From Candidatus Krumholzibacteriia bacterium (GTDB lineage: Bacteria > Krumholzibacteriota > Krumholzibacteriia > Krumholzibacteriales > Krumholzibacteriaceae), in assembly GCA_028706585.1 (NCBI GenBank), contig JAQTVX010000050.1:1-10733 (forward strand): a stretch of 10,733 nucleotides of DNA, given 5' to 3'. Below, one piece after another: positions 1 through 6,854 of this stretch. The position numbers were made by a program, and so were the translations under genes. The notes under the pieces were generated by a model that had not been told where the DNA came from, did no database searches, and worked only from the letters and a program-made list of their open reading frames with translations. Every line of letters starts with the position of its first letter. Position 1 is the first letter of the stretch.

Positions 1-840
1 CCCGGAACCGGCAAGGAGCTCATCGCCCGGGCGATCCATTTCAACGGCTCGCGCAGGGGCGCTCAGCTCGTGGCGATCAACTGCGGGGCGATGCCGAAGG
101 ACCTCCTCGAGAGCGAGCTCTTCGGACACAAGAAGGGCGCCTTTACGGGCGCCGCGACTGACAAGGCCGGCATGTTCGAATCGGCGAGCGGCGGCACCAT
201 TTTCCTCGATGAGATCGGTGAGATGCCCATCGAGCTCCAGGTGAAGCTCCTCCGGGTCCTCCAGGAGGGCGAGATCCGCCGCATCGGCGAGAATTTCGAT
301 CGCAAGGTCGACGTCCGGGTCATCGCCGCGACCAACCGAGACCTGAACGAGGACGTGAAGGCGGGCCGCTTCAGACGGGACCTGTACTACCGCCTCTGCG
401 TGGTCCCGATCACGATTCAGCCGCTGCGCCTCCGGCGGGAGGATATACTCCCGCTCACCGAGCACTTCCTCGCCAAGCTCGAGGCGAAGATGAACAAGAG
501 CGGCATCGAGATCTCGTCCGAATCGATGAAGCTGCTCCTCACGAATCCCTGGCCCGGCAACGTGCGCGAGCTCGAAAACTCGATCGAGCGGGCGCTCGCC
601 CTGTGCGGAAGCTCAAAGCTTCTCACGCCCATGCACTTTCCGCACCTCATTCCACAGCCTGGCTTCCTCGGCCAGCTCGACGAGGGCAAAACGCTCAAGG
701 AAAAGCTGAAGGCGGTCGAGAGGCAGATCATCATCGATGCCCTCGAAAAAACGGGCGGGAGGATCACGAAGGCCGCGGAACTTCTTGCCGTATCGCGACA
801 GCATCTCCATAATAAGATCAAGGAGTACAAGATAGAATAG
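1..840 (+). CDS. Sigma-54-dependent transcriptional activator (NtrC type), 5' truncated
   Basis: This is the C-terminal 279 residues of a bacterial enhancer-binding protein; the reading frame is open to the first base, so the sensor or receiver domain lies outside the window. The first six visible residues, PGTGKE, are the end of the Walker A loop. GAFTGA, the sigma-54 contact loop, is at nt 136-153, Walker B (TIFLDE) at about residues 65-70, the arginine-finger region RRDLYYRL at about 125-132, and WPGNVREL follows. The last 28 residues form a Fis-type helix-turn-helix (GGRITKAAELLAVSRQHLHN). All AAA+ elements are intact, so it should remodel sigma-54 polymerase by ATP hydrolysis. The missing N-terminus leaves open whether it is a two-component response regulator. 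It is followed on the same strand, after 79 nt, by the deacetylase gene. Confidence 0.95.
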   Translation, partial: PGTGKELIARAIHFNGSRRGAQLVAINCGAMPKDLLESELFGHKKGAFTGAATDKAGMFESASGGTIFLDEIGEMPIELQVKLLRVLQEGEIRRIGENFDRKVDVRVIAATNRDLNEDVKAGRFRRDLYYRLCVVPITIQPLRLRREDILPLTEHFLAKLEAKMNKSGIEISSESMKLLLTNPWPGNVRELENSIERALALCGSSKLLTPMHFPHLIPQPGFLGQLDEGKTLKEKLKAVERQIIIDALEKTGGRITKAAELLAVSRQHLHNKIKEYKIE

Positions 841-919
841 CGCCCGCCGCCGCGATCCCCCATGTCCATCCTCTGGCTGTTCCCGGGGCGCGCCGCGGGC
901 AAGCGGAGAACGTCGCGCG
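841..919 (+). other. Short intergenic gap with GC-rich imperfect palindrome
   Basis: This 79-nt gap separates the sigma-54 activator from the deacetylase. Nt 882-899 form an almost perfect inverted repeat with a GGCGCGCC centre and CCCG/CGGG arms, with one mismatched pair. It has no loop and no T-tract, so it is not a convincing terminator. I saw no good -35/-10 or -24/-12 pair. Read-through from the upstream activator is therefore plausible. A GGAG at 905-908 is the only ribosome-binding candidate, 11 nt before the deacetylase ATG. Confidence 0.4.
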
Positions 920-1975
920 ATGGGCATTCCATTCTTCTACCATACCGATTTTGCCTCGTACGACTTCGGGCCGAGCCACCCGTTTCAGGGAAGCCGGTTC
1001 GATCGCTTCATGCAGGAGCTCGCCGAACGCTTCCCCGCGGTTTTTGCACGTCTCGATATCATGCAGCCGCAGCCCGCCGGGAATGAGCTCCTCGAGCTCG
1101 TACACGATCGCTCGTACATAGACCGGGTCATCGCGCTGGAGAAGAGGCGCGGCTATCTATCGGTCGACACGCAGCTTCTGCCCGGCTCGATCGACGCGGC
1201 GCGACTCATCGTCGGCGCTTCGACGGCCGCGGCGAGAGAGGCGCTGCGCACGGGGCTGGCCCTCGGCTTCGGCGGGCTTCACCACGCGGGGCCCGATTAC
1301 GGCGAGGGGTTCTGCATATTCAACGACGTCGCCGTCGCCGCCGCGGCGCTCCTGAAGGACGGAAAGGATCGCATTCTCATCCTCGACACCGACGCCCACC
1401 AGGGAAATGGAACAATGGACGTCTTCATCGAGGACCCGCGCGTGCTATTCATATCGCTCCATCAGGACCCGCGCACGTTGTATCCGGGGAGAGGCTACGC
1501 CGACGAGGTCGGCGAGGGCGCGGGCAAGGGCTACACGGTGAACATTCCAATGCCTACGCTGTCGGGCGGCTCGATGTACGACCTCGCGCTCGACGAGATC
1601 GTGTTCCCTCTCATCGACGCTTTCAAACCGGAGATCATCATACGAAACGGCGGGAGCGATCCGCTCTACACCGACACGCTGACGAACCTCGGTCTCACCC
1701 TCGACGACCTCTCGCGGCTGATGCGCCGCATCGCGGAGAAGGCGAAGGCGGCGAATGTCCCGCTCGTCGACCTGTTTCTGAGCGGCTACGGACCGTACGT
1801 CACGGAAGGGTGGCTCGCCATATTGCGCGGGACGCTCGGCGAGTCATTCGAGCTCTCGCTCCCGGAGCAGATGAAATTCATCCCGCCAGAGGATCGCGCC
1901 CGCATCGAGCGGGTGACGCGGGCGATGATCGAGTACCTGAGGGCGAACCTGCGCCCGTACTGGAGCATTTTCTGA
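920..1975 (+). CDS. Histone deacetylase family protein, class IV-like (AcuC-type lysine deacetylase)
   Basis: This 351-residue cytoplasmic protein spans the arginase/HDAC fold at normal bacterial length. Zn-dependent HDAC signatures are all visible: the tandem catalytic His pair HH at 121-122 (GGLHHAGPDYGEGF), zinc ligands D158 and H160 in LDTDAHQGNG, a third zinc-ligand candidate D247 in RNGGSDPLYTD, and the transition-state Tyr at 300 (SGYG). The second residue after the metal His is Gln (HQGNG), as in class IV (HDAC11-type) enzymes, where classes I/II usually have HHGNG. The likely reaction is hydrolysis of acetyl- or other acyl-lysine; deacetylation of polyamines or small molecules is an alternative. 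The start is chosen because MGIPFFYHTDFASYDFGPSHP matches the family's usual N-terminus, although the RBS is weak. An AcuA-like acetyltransferase lies 540 bp downstream on the other strand. Confidence 0.92.
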   Translation: MGIPFFYHTDFASYDFGPSHPFQGSRFDRFMQELAERFPAVFARLDIMQPQPAGNELLELVHDRSYIDRVIALEKRRGYLSVDTQLLPGSIDAARLIVGASTAAAREALRTGLALGFGGLHHAGPDYGEGFCIFNDVAVAAAALLKDGKDRILILDTDAHQGNGTMDVFIEDPRVLFISLHQDPRTLYPGRGYADEVGEGAGKGYTVNIPMPTLSGGSMYDLALDEIVFPLIDAFKPEIIIRNGGSDPLYTDTLTNLGLTLDDLSRLMRRIAEKAKAANVPLVDLFLSGYGPYVTEGWLAILRGTLGESFELSLPEQMKFIPPEDRARIERVTRAMIEYLRANLRPYWSIF

Positions 1976-1990
1976 CGCCACATACATTCG

Positions 1991-1996
1991 AGGAGG
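1991..1996 (+). promoter_or_regulatory. Ribosome binding site of the adenosine-specific kinase gene
   Basis: A perfect AGGAGG lies 5 nt before the ATG at 2002. It fixes the start of the downstream gene; the open frame itself runs back to an ATG at 1810 inside the deacetylase gene. Both the RBS and the 26-nt gap suggest co-transcription with the deacetylase. Confidence 0.85.
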
Positions 1997-2001
1997 ATCG
2001 T

Positions 2002-2484
2002 ATGGAGATCAAGAGCGTGCGAATCAAGAAGCCAGCCGAGGTGAACTTCATTCTCGGGCAGTCCCATTTCATCAAGACGGTCGAGGATCTGCACGAGACG
2101 GCGATGGCGTCCGTGCCCGGGATCAAGTTCGGGCTCGCCTTCTGCGAGGCCTCCGGCGCCTGCCTCATACGCTGCTCGGGAAACGACCCCGCCATGATCG
2201 ATCTCGCGAGGGACAACGCGCAGGCGATCGCCGCGGGACACACGTTCATCATGTTCATGCGCGACGCCTACCCGGTCAACATACTGAACGCGGTCAAGGC
2301 CGTGAGCGAGGTGTGCAACATCTTCTGCGCGACTGCGAACGAAGTCGAGGTGATCGTGGCCGAGTCCGAGCAGGGGCGCGGAATACTCGGCGTCATAGAC
2401 GGCGAGAGGCCGAAGGGCGTCGAGCAGGAGAAGGACCGCGCCTGGCGGCACGATCTCCTCAGAAAATTCGGGTATAAGCTCTGA
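2002..2484 (+). CDS. Adenosine-specific kinase family protein (PF04008/DUF355)
   Basis: This 160-residue protein matches my recollection of the family known as adenosine-specific kinase (formerly DUF355), best known from archaeal crystal structures and also found in diverse bacteria. Family-like stretches are the N-terminal KKPAEVNFILGQSHFIKTVED, GIKFGLAFCEASG, RCSGND, the AGHTFIMFMRDAYPVNILNAV block, the CNIFCATANEVEVIVAE strand and the C-terminal GRGILGVIDG loop. Its length is normal and it has no signal peptide or membrane segment. The family does not carry a classical P-loop, and in vivo function is poorly defined; phosphorylation of adenosine to AMP is the annotation-level role. It begins 26 nt after the deacetylase stop and is the last gene of that plus-strand unit, converging on the GNAT gene. 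Confidence 0.88.
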   Translation: MEIKSVRIKKPAEVNFILGQSHFIKTVEDLHETAMASVPGIKFGLAFCEASGACLIRCSGNDPAMIDLARDNAQAIAAGHTFIMFMRDAYPVNILNAVKAVSEVCNIFCATANEVEVIVAESEQGRGILGVIDGERPKGVEQEKDRAWRHDLLRKFGYKL

Positions 2485-2497
2485 TCCGCAGGATCGC

Positions 2498-2545
2498 ACC
2501 GAGCCCGTCGGGCAATCATCCCCAACCCCAGCCGCGGGGCTCGGT
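2498..2545. terminator. Possible bidirectional terminator between convergent genes
   Basis: A perfect 9-bp inverted repeat, ACCGAGCCC at 2498-2506 and GGGCTCGGT at 2537-2545, spans the tail-to-tail junction, with a smaller GCCC/GGGC repeat inside at 2503-2513. The loop is long (30 nt), there is no clear T-tract on either side, and the right arm lies within the last codons of the GNAT gene. A termination role is suggested mainly by position. Confidence 0.3.
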
Positions 2546-3190
2546 CTTCCGCAGCGAGCGATAGAACACCAGCGCCGCCTCCGGCGGCACCTTCGCCCCT
2601 GTACGCGCCGTCAGCATGTTTTCGCCAACGTAGCCTATCTCATCGTCGTCGGTCTCGCAGTACCGGAAGCCGGCGCTCTCGAACAGCCTGAGGAGCATGC
2701 TTCGATACGCGAGCGGCGTCAACGCGCTCGACCGGAGATCCCAGTGCCAGGAAAGCTCACGCGAAATGACGATCTTCTCCTCGAAAAACGGATCCTCGAA
2801 CATGAAGCGAAAGAGCTCGCGCGCGAGCCCCATCGATCGCCACGGCGTGCTCACCTCGACCGAGCCGAGCTCGAGGAGCACGGGATCTGCGAGAGAGGGA
2901 GAGCTCTTGAGAAGCGCCGTATTGATCTCGCCCCAGCGCGAGCCGGGCTCCGGGCCAACGATCGCCACGTAGCCGACGATGCAGTTAGCCGAGACGGCGC
3001 AGGCGAGCCAGTGGTCCGGAGAGCCGCTCACCGCGGTGAGGATGTTCCTGGTCTTGTGCGCGTCCTCATATCGATAATGGAAGAAGATGCCGAGCCCTTC
3101 CCCCATTCCGAGACAGCGGATGTACTCCTCGCTGAAGTCGCGAGCGAGGATCACCTCGCCCTTCTTCGTCTGCAGCTTCTTTTCGACCAT
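2516..3190 (-). CDS. GNAT-family acetyltransferase, AcuA-like (probable protein acetyltransferase)
   Basis: This 224-residue soluble protein has a GNAT fold and, from memory of the family, resembles Bacillus AcuA, which acetylates and inactivates acetyl-CoA synthetase. Shared elements are IVGYV with a following P.P..RW.E (71-88), LELGSVEV (106-113) leading into the acetyl-CoA pyrophosphate-binding RSMGLA (118-123), the unusual SWHWDL (147-152), YRSML, SAGF, TDDDEI (180-185), ENMLTARTGAKV (190-201) and a C-terminal FYRSLR. Length is close to AcuA (about 210). It is 43 nt downstream of the TPR-type sigma-54 activator and converges on the AcuC-like deacetylase. No Shine-Dalgarno is visible before the ATG; instead a small inverted repeat and an extended -10-like element abut the start. 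The substrate cannot be told from the sequence, and no acetyl-CoA synthetase gene is present here. Confidence 0.85.
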   Translation of the reverse strand: MVEKKLQTKKGEVILARDFSEEYIRCLGMGEGLGIFFHYRYEDAHKTRNILTAVSGSPDHWLACAVSANCIVGYVAIVGPEPGSRWGEINTALLKSSPSLADPVLLELGSVEVSTPWRSMGLARELFRFMFEDPFFEEKIVISRELSWHWDLRSSALTPLAYRSMLLRLFESAGFRYCETDDDEIGYVGENMLTARTGAKVPPEAALVFYRSLRKTEPRGWGWG

Positions 3191-3206
3191 ATGCTAATCA
3201 TAGCAT
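3191..3206 (-). promoter_or_regulatory. Inverted repeat / extended -10-like element abutting the GNAT start
   Basis: Immediately upstream of the GNAT ATG lies ATGCTA-ATCA-TAGCAT, a perfect 6-bp inverted repeat with a 4-nt spacer. On the minus strand the same bases read TGC-TATGAT (TATGAT at 3202-3197), an extended -10-like motif. Its predicted start point falls at or next to the A of the ATG. No good -35 is present (CTGCAA at the 17-nt position). It could be a promoter for a leaderless transcript, an operator, or a hairpin occluding the start codon. Confidence 0.35.
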
Positions 3207-3233
3207 GGTCGGGAATTTTTTGCAGCCAGCTCG

Positions 3234-5132
3234 TCACCAGTCGACGCCGAGCCGCTTCATGGCGCTCAGGAGCGTGGTCCGCTTGAGGCCGAGACGCCGG
3301 GCCGCTTCCGACTTGTTGCCCCCGCTCGCGTGAAGCTCTTCCAGTATCGCCGCTCTCTCCAGCGAGACGACCCTTGCGTTCAGATGCGCCTCCGGCGGCG
3401 AAGCGCGCTCGGCCGCTCGCATCACGAGAGCCGGTGAGAGATGGCACGCGCGCAGGAGGCCGCCCTTCGCCCTGAGCGATGCCCTGAGGATCTCGCTCTC
3501 GAGCTCCCGCACGTTGCCGGGCCACGAGTAGCCCGCAAGAGCCGCGAGCGCGCTCTCGTGCAGACGCAAACGCCCGCGTCCGTCCATCGATCGCAGCCTC
3601 TCGACGAAATGCTCCGCCAGGCAAGCGATATCCCCGCGGCGTTCGCGCAGAGGAGGAATCCTGAATACCAGCGGCGCGAGCCGATAGTAGAGATCCGGTC
3701 TGAACCTACCCGTCGTGCAATCCGCCTTGAGATCGCGATTGGTCGCGGCCACGATCCGACCCTCGAAATGCCGCGGCTTCGTTTCCCCGACCGGGATGTA
3801 TTCGCGCCTGTCGATGAGGCGGAGTATCTTGGCCTGGACCGCCGGCGAGAGCTCTCCTATCTCATCGAGAAAGAGCGTGCCGCGTCCGGCGGACGCTGCG
3901 AGCCCTGCGCGATTGTCCACGGCGCCGGTGAAGGCGCCTCGTGCGTGCCCGAACGCCAAGCTTTCGAACAGCTCTACCGGCAGCGCGGCCGCGTTCACCG
4001 GAATAAACGGCTCATGCCGCCTCCCGCTCCGGCAGTGAACGAGGCGTGCGATCAGATCCTTGCCCGTGCCCGATTCGCCCTCTATCAGAATGGGAAGCGA
4101 AAGCCGGGCCGCGCGCTCGATCTCTTCGAGGAGCCGTATCATCCGGGGATCGCAGGTGAGAAACGTTTCCGCGCTCTCGTTCGAAGCGGCACCCCGCGCG
4201 CTCGGCAGGCTCACGTCGAGCGCGGCCTCCCTGGCGACGGGCCGGGAACGTTCATCCGGTCGATCGATGGCGTCGCACAGGCCGGAGATTCCTAGCCGGC
4301 GCCTCAACGCCTCCGCAAGCCCCGAGAGCCTGCGCGATTCGTCCACATTTCCCGTCTTCCGATGGTACGTGCTCTCGAGGCGGAGCCATGTCAAGCGCTG
4401 CTGCGCGTACACGGAGAGCGCCTCTTCCATCGAGGCTGCATTATCGAGCGCTTCTCTCGCCCGTTCGAGATCGCCTCTCACGGTAAACGTCTCCGCGAGA
4501 AGAAGCAGCCCGGCGAGCCTTTCGCGCGCGGATCGCACTTCCGTGCAGCGAGGGAGAGCGGCGTAAAGCCGATCGGCGGCCTCATCGTACCGGCCCTGCT
4601 TCATATCGACGAGAGCGCATGTCATGTTTACGCGGATGAGGCCGGCGGTGTCCCCCGTCGCGGAGTGGTATCGCTCGGCGAGCCCCAGGTACGGTACGGC
4701 GTTCTCCGCTTGCCCGATTCGCGCGAGACAGATCGCGAGGTTCGAGGCTGCCTTCGCCGCGACATAGCCTTCGTCGTTCCGGAGGGCCCGGTCGACGACG
4801 GAGCGAAGCAGCCGCGCGGCTTCGTCCGTCCTTCCGTGAGCCTTGAGAATGAGAGCATGATTCACGAGCAGCCCGAGCCGCAGCATCCCGGCGCCCGCTC
4901 CCGCATACGCGGACGGACAAAGCGCCGAAGCGACACGCAGGTATGGTCGGGACAGCGATAGATTTCCCCTGAGGTAGAATATCCTCGAGATGATTAGGGC
5001 CGCCCAGGCTCCTGTATCGGTCCGCGCGCCGCGATCGCTCCGCACATAACAAAGAAGGGGAGCGATGGCGTCCCCCCTGCCTTCCAAGAACCGGCGGTAC
5101 CGTATTTCCAGCTCCGGAGGTCCCGGAAGCAT
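3234..5132 (-). CDS. Sigma-54 activator with N-terminal TPR-like sensor domain
   Basis: This 632-residue protein has three parts. Residues 1-280 are all-helical with TPR-type repeats (for example 80-190, with A..L...G..DEA spacing and GRYDEAADRLYAALP near 180-195) and take the place of a receiver, PAS or GAF domain. Residues 323-560 are the sigma-54 AAA+ domain: Walker A GESGTGKD 352-359, GAFTGA 399-404, Walker B TLFLDE 419-424, arginine-finger region RPDLYYRL 478-485, and WPGNVREL 537-544. Residues 595-632 are a Fis-type helix-turn-helix (GGNKSEAARRLGLKRTTLL). With no receiver domain or Asp phosphorylation site, control is probably through protein or ligand binding to the TPR domain. The start has a strong AGGGGAGG 6 nt upstream (5139-5146). 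The GNAT gene follows 43 nt downstream and is its likely operon partner or target. Confidence 0.93.
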   Translation of the reverse strand: MLPGPPELEIRYRRFLEGRGDAIAPLLCYVRSDRGARTDTGAWAALIISRIFYLRGNLSLSRPYLRVASALCPSAYAGAGAGMLRLGLLVNHALILKAHGRTDEAARLLRSVVDRALRNDEGYVAAKAASNLAICLARIGQAENAVPYLGLAERYHSATGDTAGLIRVNMTCALVDMKQGRYDEAADRLYAALPRCTEVRSARERLAGLLLLAETFTVRGDLERAREALDNAASMEEALSVYAQQRLTWLRLESTYHRKTGNVDESRRLSGLAEALRRRLGISGLCDAIDRPDERSRPVAREAALDVSLPSARGAASNESAETFLTCDPRMIRLLEEIERAARLSLPILIEGESGTGKDLIARLVHCRSGRRHEPFIPVNAAALPVELFESLAFGHARGAFTGAVDNRAGLAASAGRGTLFLDEIGELSPAVQAKILRLIDRREYIPVGETKPRHFEGRIVAATNRDLKADCTTGRFRPDLYYRLAPLVFRIPPLRERRGDIACLAEHFVERLRSMDGRGRLRLHESALAALAGYSWPGNVRELESEILRASLRAKGGLLRACHLSPALVMRAAERASPPEAHLNARVVSLERAAILEELHASGGNKSEAARRLGLKRTTLLSAMKRLGVDW

Positions 5133-5179
5133 GCTGTTCCTCCCCTCTGGAACGCGGCAACGCCGTATTTGATGGTTAC

Positions 5180-5208
5180 ATTATATCAGCTCTCACCCCG
5201 CCGTTCAA
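5180..5208 (-). promoter_or_regulatory. Sigma-70-type promoter of the TPR sigma-54 activator gene
   Basis: On the minus strand TTGAAC (5208-5203) and a perfect TATAAT (5185-5180) are separated by exactly 17 nt. The predicted start is near 5173, about 40 nt before the activator ATG. The element lies in the 94-nt gap after the permease stop, so the activator and GNAT genes form a unit separate from the permease. A small CGGC/GCCG hairpin (5155-5165) falls in the leader. Confidence 0.75.
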
Positions 5209-5226
5209 TCCCGAAATCCCGGATCG

Positions 5227-6801
5227 CTACTCTGCCATGAGCTGCTCCGGAAGTCCGCGCTTCCTGCGCCACCGGCGCCACAGATGAAAAACGATGAAGA
5301 TGACGGTGAAACAGAGATAGCCGAAGGTGAATTTCCCTCCGACGTTCCACCCGTACACCTGGATCGTCTCGTTTCCAACGAACGCGAACGAGTGGATGAC
5401 CCCGAAGAACGACATCACACCGGCCGCCAGCGACCAGAGCGCCGCTTTGAGGAAATCGCGATCTATCAGAAAGACGCTGATCGCCGCCAGAATCATCGAC
5501 GCGAATATGAATCCGCTCTCGAGCGCCGCCATTCCCATGAATCCGTTGATCGATACGCCCTTGGCGACCTCGGCGCTGATGGTCGTGCCGGCGCCGAGAT
5601 AGCCTTGCTTCAGCAGATTCATGCCCCATGACGCAAACGCCGGAAATAGCCCTACCACTACGGCCGGCGCGTGGGCCTTGGGCGTCGCTTGAAAGGCCTG
5701 CGCCGCTATGACGACGCCGATCCACAGAACGATCGCGATGCCCGCCTCCATGGGAACGATCTTGTTGATGAGGCTCACGCAGCCGAAGAGAGAGATCACG
5801 GTGAAGAAGACGCCGTTCAGCGTCGAGTAGCCGGTCCGTGCGCCGATGCCCTTCCAGCCGGGATGGCCGATATAGATCGTCGTCGGAAAGCACGAGCCGA
5901 AGAAGCAGGCGAGCATGCTCCCGAGACCGTTCACGGCGAGCGGCGCGACCGTTTCGTAGCGGTCGCCCGCGGCCTCGGCGCTCTCGAGATTCTGAACCGA
6001 GCCGATCACGTTGAATAGCCCCATCGGGATGATGATCGATAGGTACCGGTAAATGTACTCGCTCTTGAACAGGCTGAAGAGCTCGCCCCCGGAGAACTGC
6101 GGCGCCTTGAACCCGACCTCGGAGACCGCCGTCCTCACGGCTCCAGCGTCCATGATGCCCATCGCCCACGCCAGGATCGACCCGGCGGCCACTGCGACGA
6201 GCCCTCCCGGGAGCCCGAACGGGAAACGGACCTTCGAGAAATACTGTATGAGAATCAAGGCGAGCGGAAGCATCGCTATGAGAGGCTTCTCGAACGTCTG
6301 GAAGGCGAAATCCATCGAGATGAATGTGATCGCTATCCCCGCCAGTGTCGACAGCAGCGCGGCCCGCGGCGTGATGCGCCTCAGGAAGTCGACGACGAAG
6401 GCGCCGCTGAACTCTATGATGCCGCTCCCGAGGCAGGCGAGAAGCCCCGCCTTCCACGCGAGATCCCAGCTGCCCGTTTCGCGGTACACCGGGCCCATGA
6501 TGAATATGATGTACGCGAAGAGGCTCACCGTATTGATGCCGTACGGAAGCGCCGTGACATCGTGGCGCCGCTCTTTCACGGCCAACCTGTGCGCCTGCCA
6601 CGAGTAGAAGACATTGCCGAAAAGTACCGAGAGCGCGGCCCCGGGTAGAATGCGGCTGTAGACGAACGCCGCGGGAATCCCGGCGATTAGCGGGCAGAGC
6701 GTCGCGATGAGCAGAAACTGTATGAGGTTGTCGATGGCGAGGCCGAAGAACCCGTCGATGTCGCCTTTCACGAACCAGGGAGACTTGAACTCTTCATTCA
6801 A
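5227..6801 (-). CDS. NCS2-family nucleobase permease, AzgA-like
   Basis: This 524-residue inner-membrane transporter has about 12-14 hydrophobic segments from residue 20 to near 500 and a basic C-terminal tail (WRRWRRKRG). It resembles NCS2 purine/uracil permeases, closest to the AzgA branch. LPYGINTVSLFAY matches the TM3 region. GLFNVIGSVQNLESAEAAG matches TM8, with an acidic residue at the substrate site. CFFGSCFPTTIYIGHPGW and the following GARTGYSTLNG match the TM10 region, where AzgA has TSTTTSYIES and GGRTGLT. The substrate is probably a nucleobase taken up by proton symport; which one cannot be told. The start is placed at a TTG because AGGAGGG lies 6 nt before it. The frame extends 12 codons further to a GTG at 6837 without such a signal. 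It follows the peptidase gene by 53 nt and is probably co-transcribed with it. Confidence 0.88.
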   Translation of the reverse strand: MNEEFKSPWFVKGDIDGFFGLAIDNLIQFLLIATLCPLIAGIPAAFVYSRILPGAALSVLFGNVFYSWQAHRLAVKERRHDVTALPYGINTVSLFAYIIFIMGPVYRETGSWDLAWKAGLLACLGSGIIEFSGAFVVDFLRRITPRAALLSTLAGIAITFISMDFAFQTFEKPLIAMLPLALILIQYFSKVRFPFGLPGGLVAVAAGSILAWAMGIMDAGAVRTAVSEVGFKAPQFSGGELFSLFKSEYIYRYLSIIIPMGLFNVIGSVQNLESAEAAGDRYETVAPLAVNGLGSMLACFFGSCFPTTIYIGHPGWKGIGARTGYSTLNGVFFTVISLFGCVSLINKIVPMEAGIAIVLWIGVVIAAQAFQATPKAHAPAVVVGLFPAFASWGMNLLKQGYLGAGTTISAEVAKGVSINGFMGMAALESGFIFASMILAAISVFLIDRDFLKAALWSLAAGVMSFFGVIHSFAFVGNETIQVYGWNVGGKFTFGYLCFTVIFIVFHLWRRWRRKRGLPEQLMAE

Positions 6802-6807
6802 TGGTAT

Positions 6808-6814
6808 CCCTCCT
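6808..6814 (-). promoter_or_regulatory. Ribosome binding site deciding a TTG start for the permease
   Basis: AGGAGGG on the minus strand ends 6 nt before TTG (6801-6799). It is the best Shine-Dalgarno in the gap, and translation from this TTG yields MNEEFKSPWFVKGDIDGFF, a normal N-terminus for the family. Confidence 0.75.
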
Positions 6815-6854
6815 CGTCGACGAGCGCAGATTACCACATGCCTGCCGATACGCG

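Noticed and set aside
841..919. A sigma-54 (-24/-12) promoter before the deacetylase
   Set aside because: TGGCTGTTCCCGGGGC has the GG but lacks GC at the correct 10-nt spacing. I found no convincing GG-N10-GC element in the intergenic gaps I examined, so the activators' targets probably lie elsewhere.
1810..2001. N-terminal extension of the adenosine-specific kinase gene
   Set aside because: The extra 64 codons lie mostly inside the deacetylase gene in another frame and do not resemble the family; AGGAGG directly precedes the ATG at 2002.
3441..4295. A 284-codon plus-strand frame opposite the TPR sigma-54 activator
   Set aside because: It is antisense to a gene with complete AAA+ motifs, has no RBS of note and shows no domain.
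5186..6601. A 471-codon minus-strand frame overlapping the permease
   Set aside because: It is very Arg-, Gly- and His-rich low-complexity sequence from an alternative frame of the NCS2 gene, with no hydrophobic segments or motifs.
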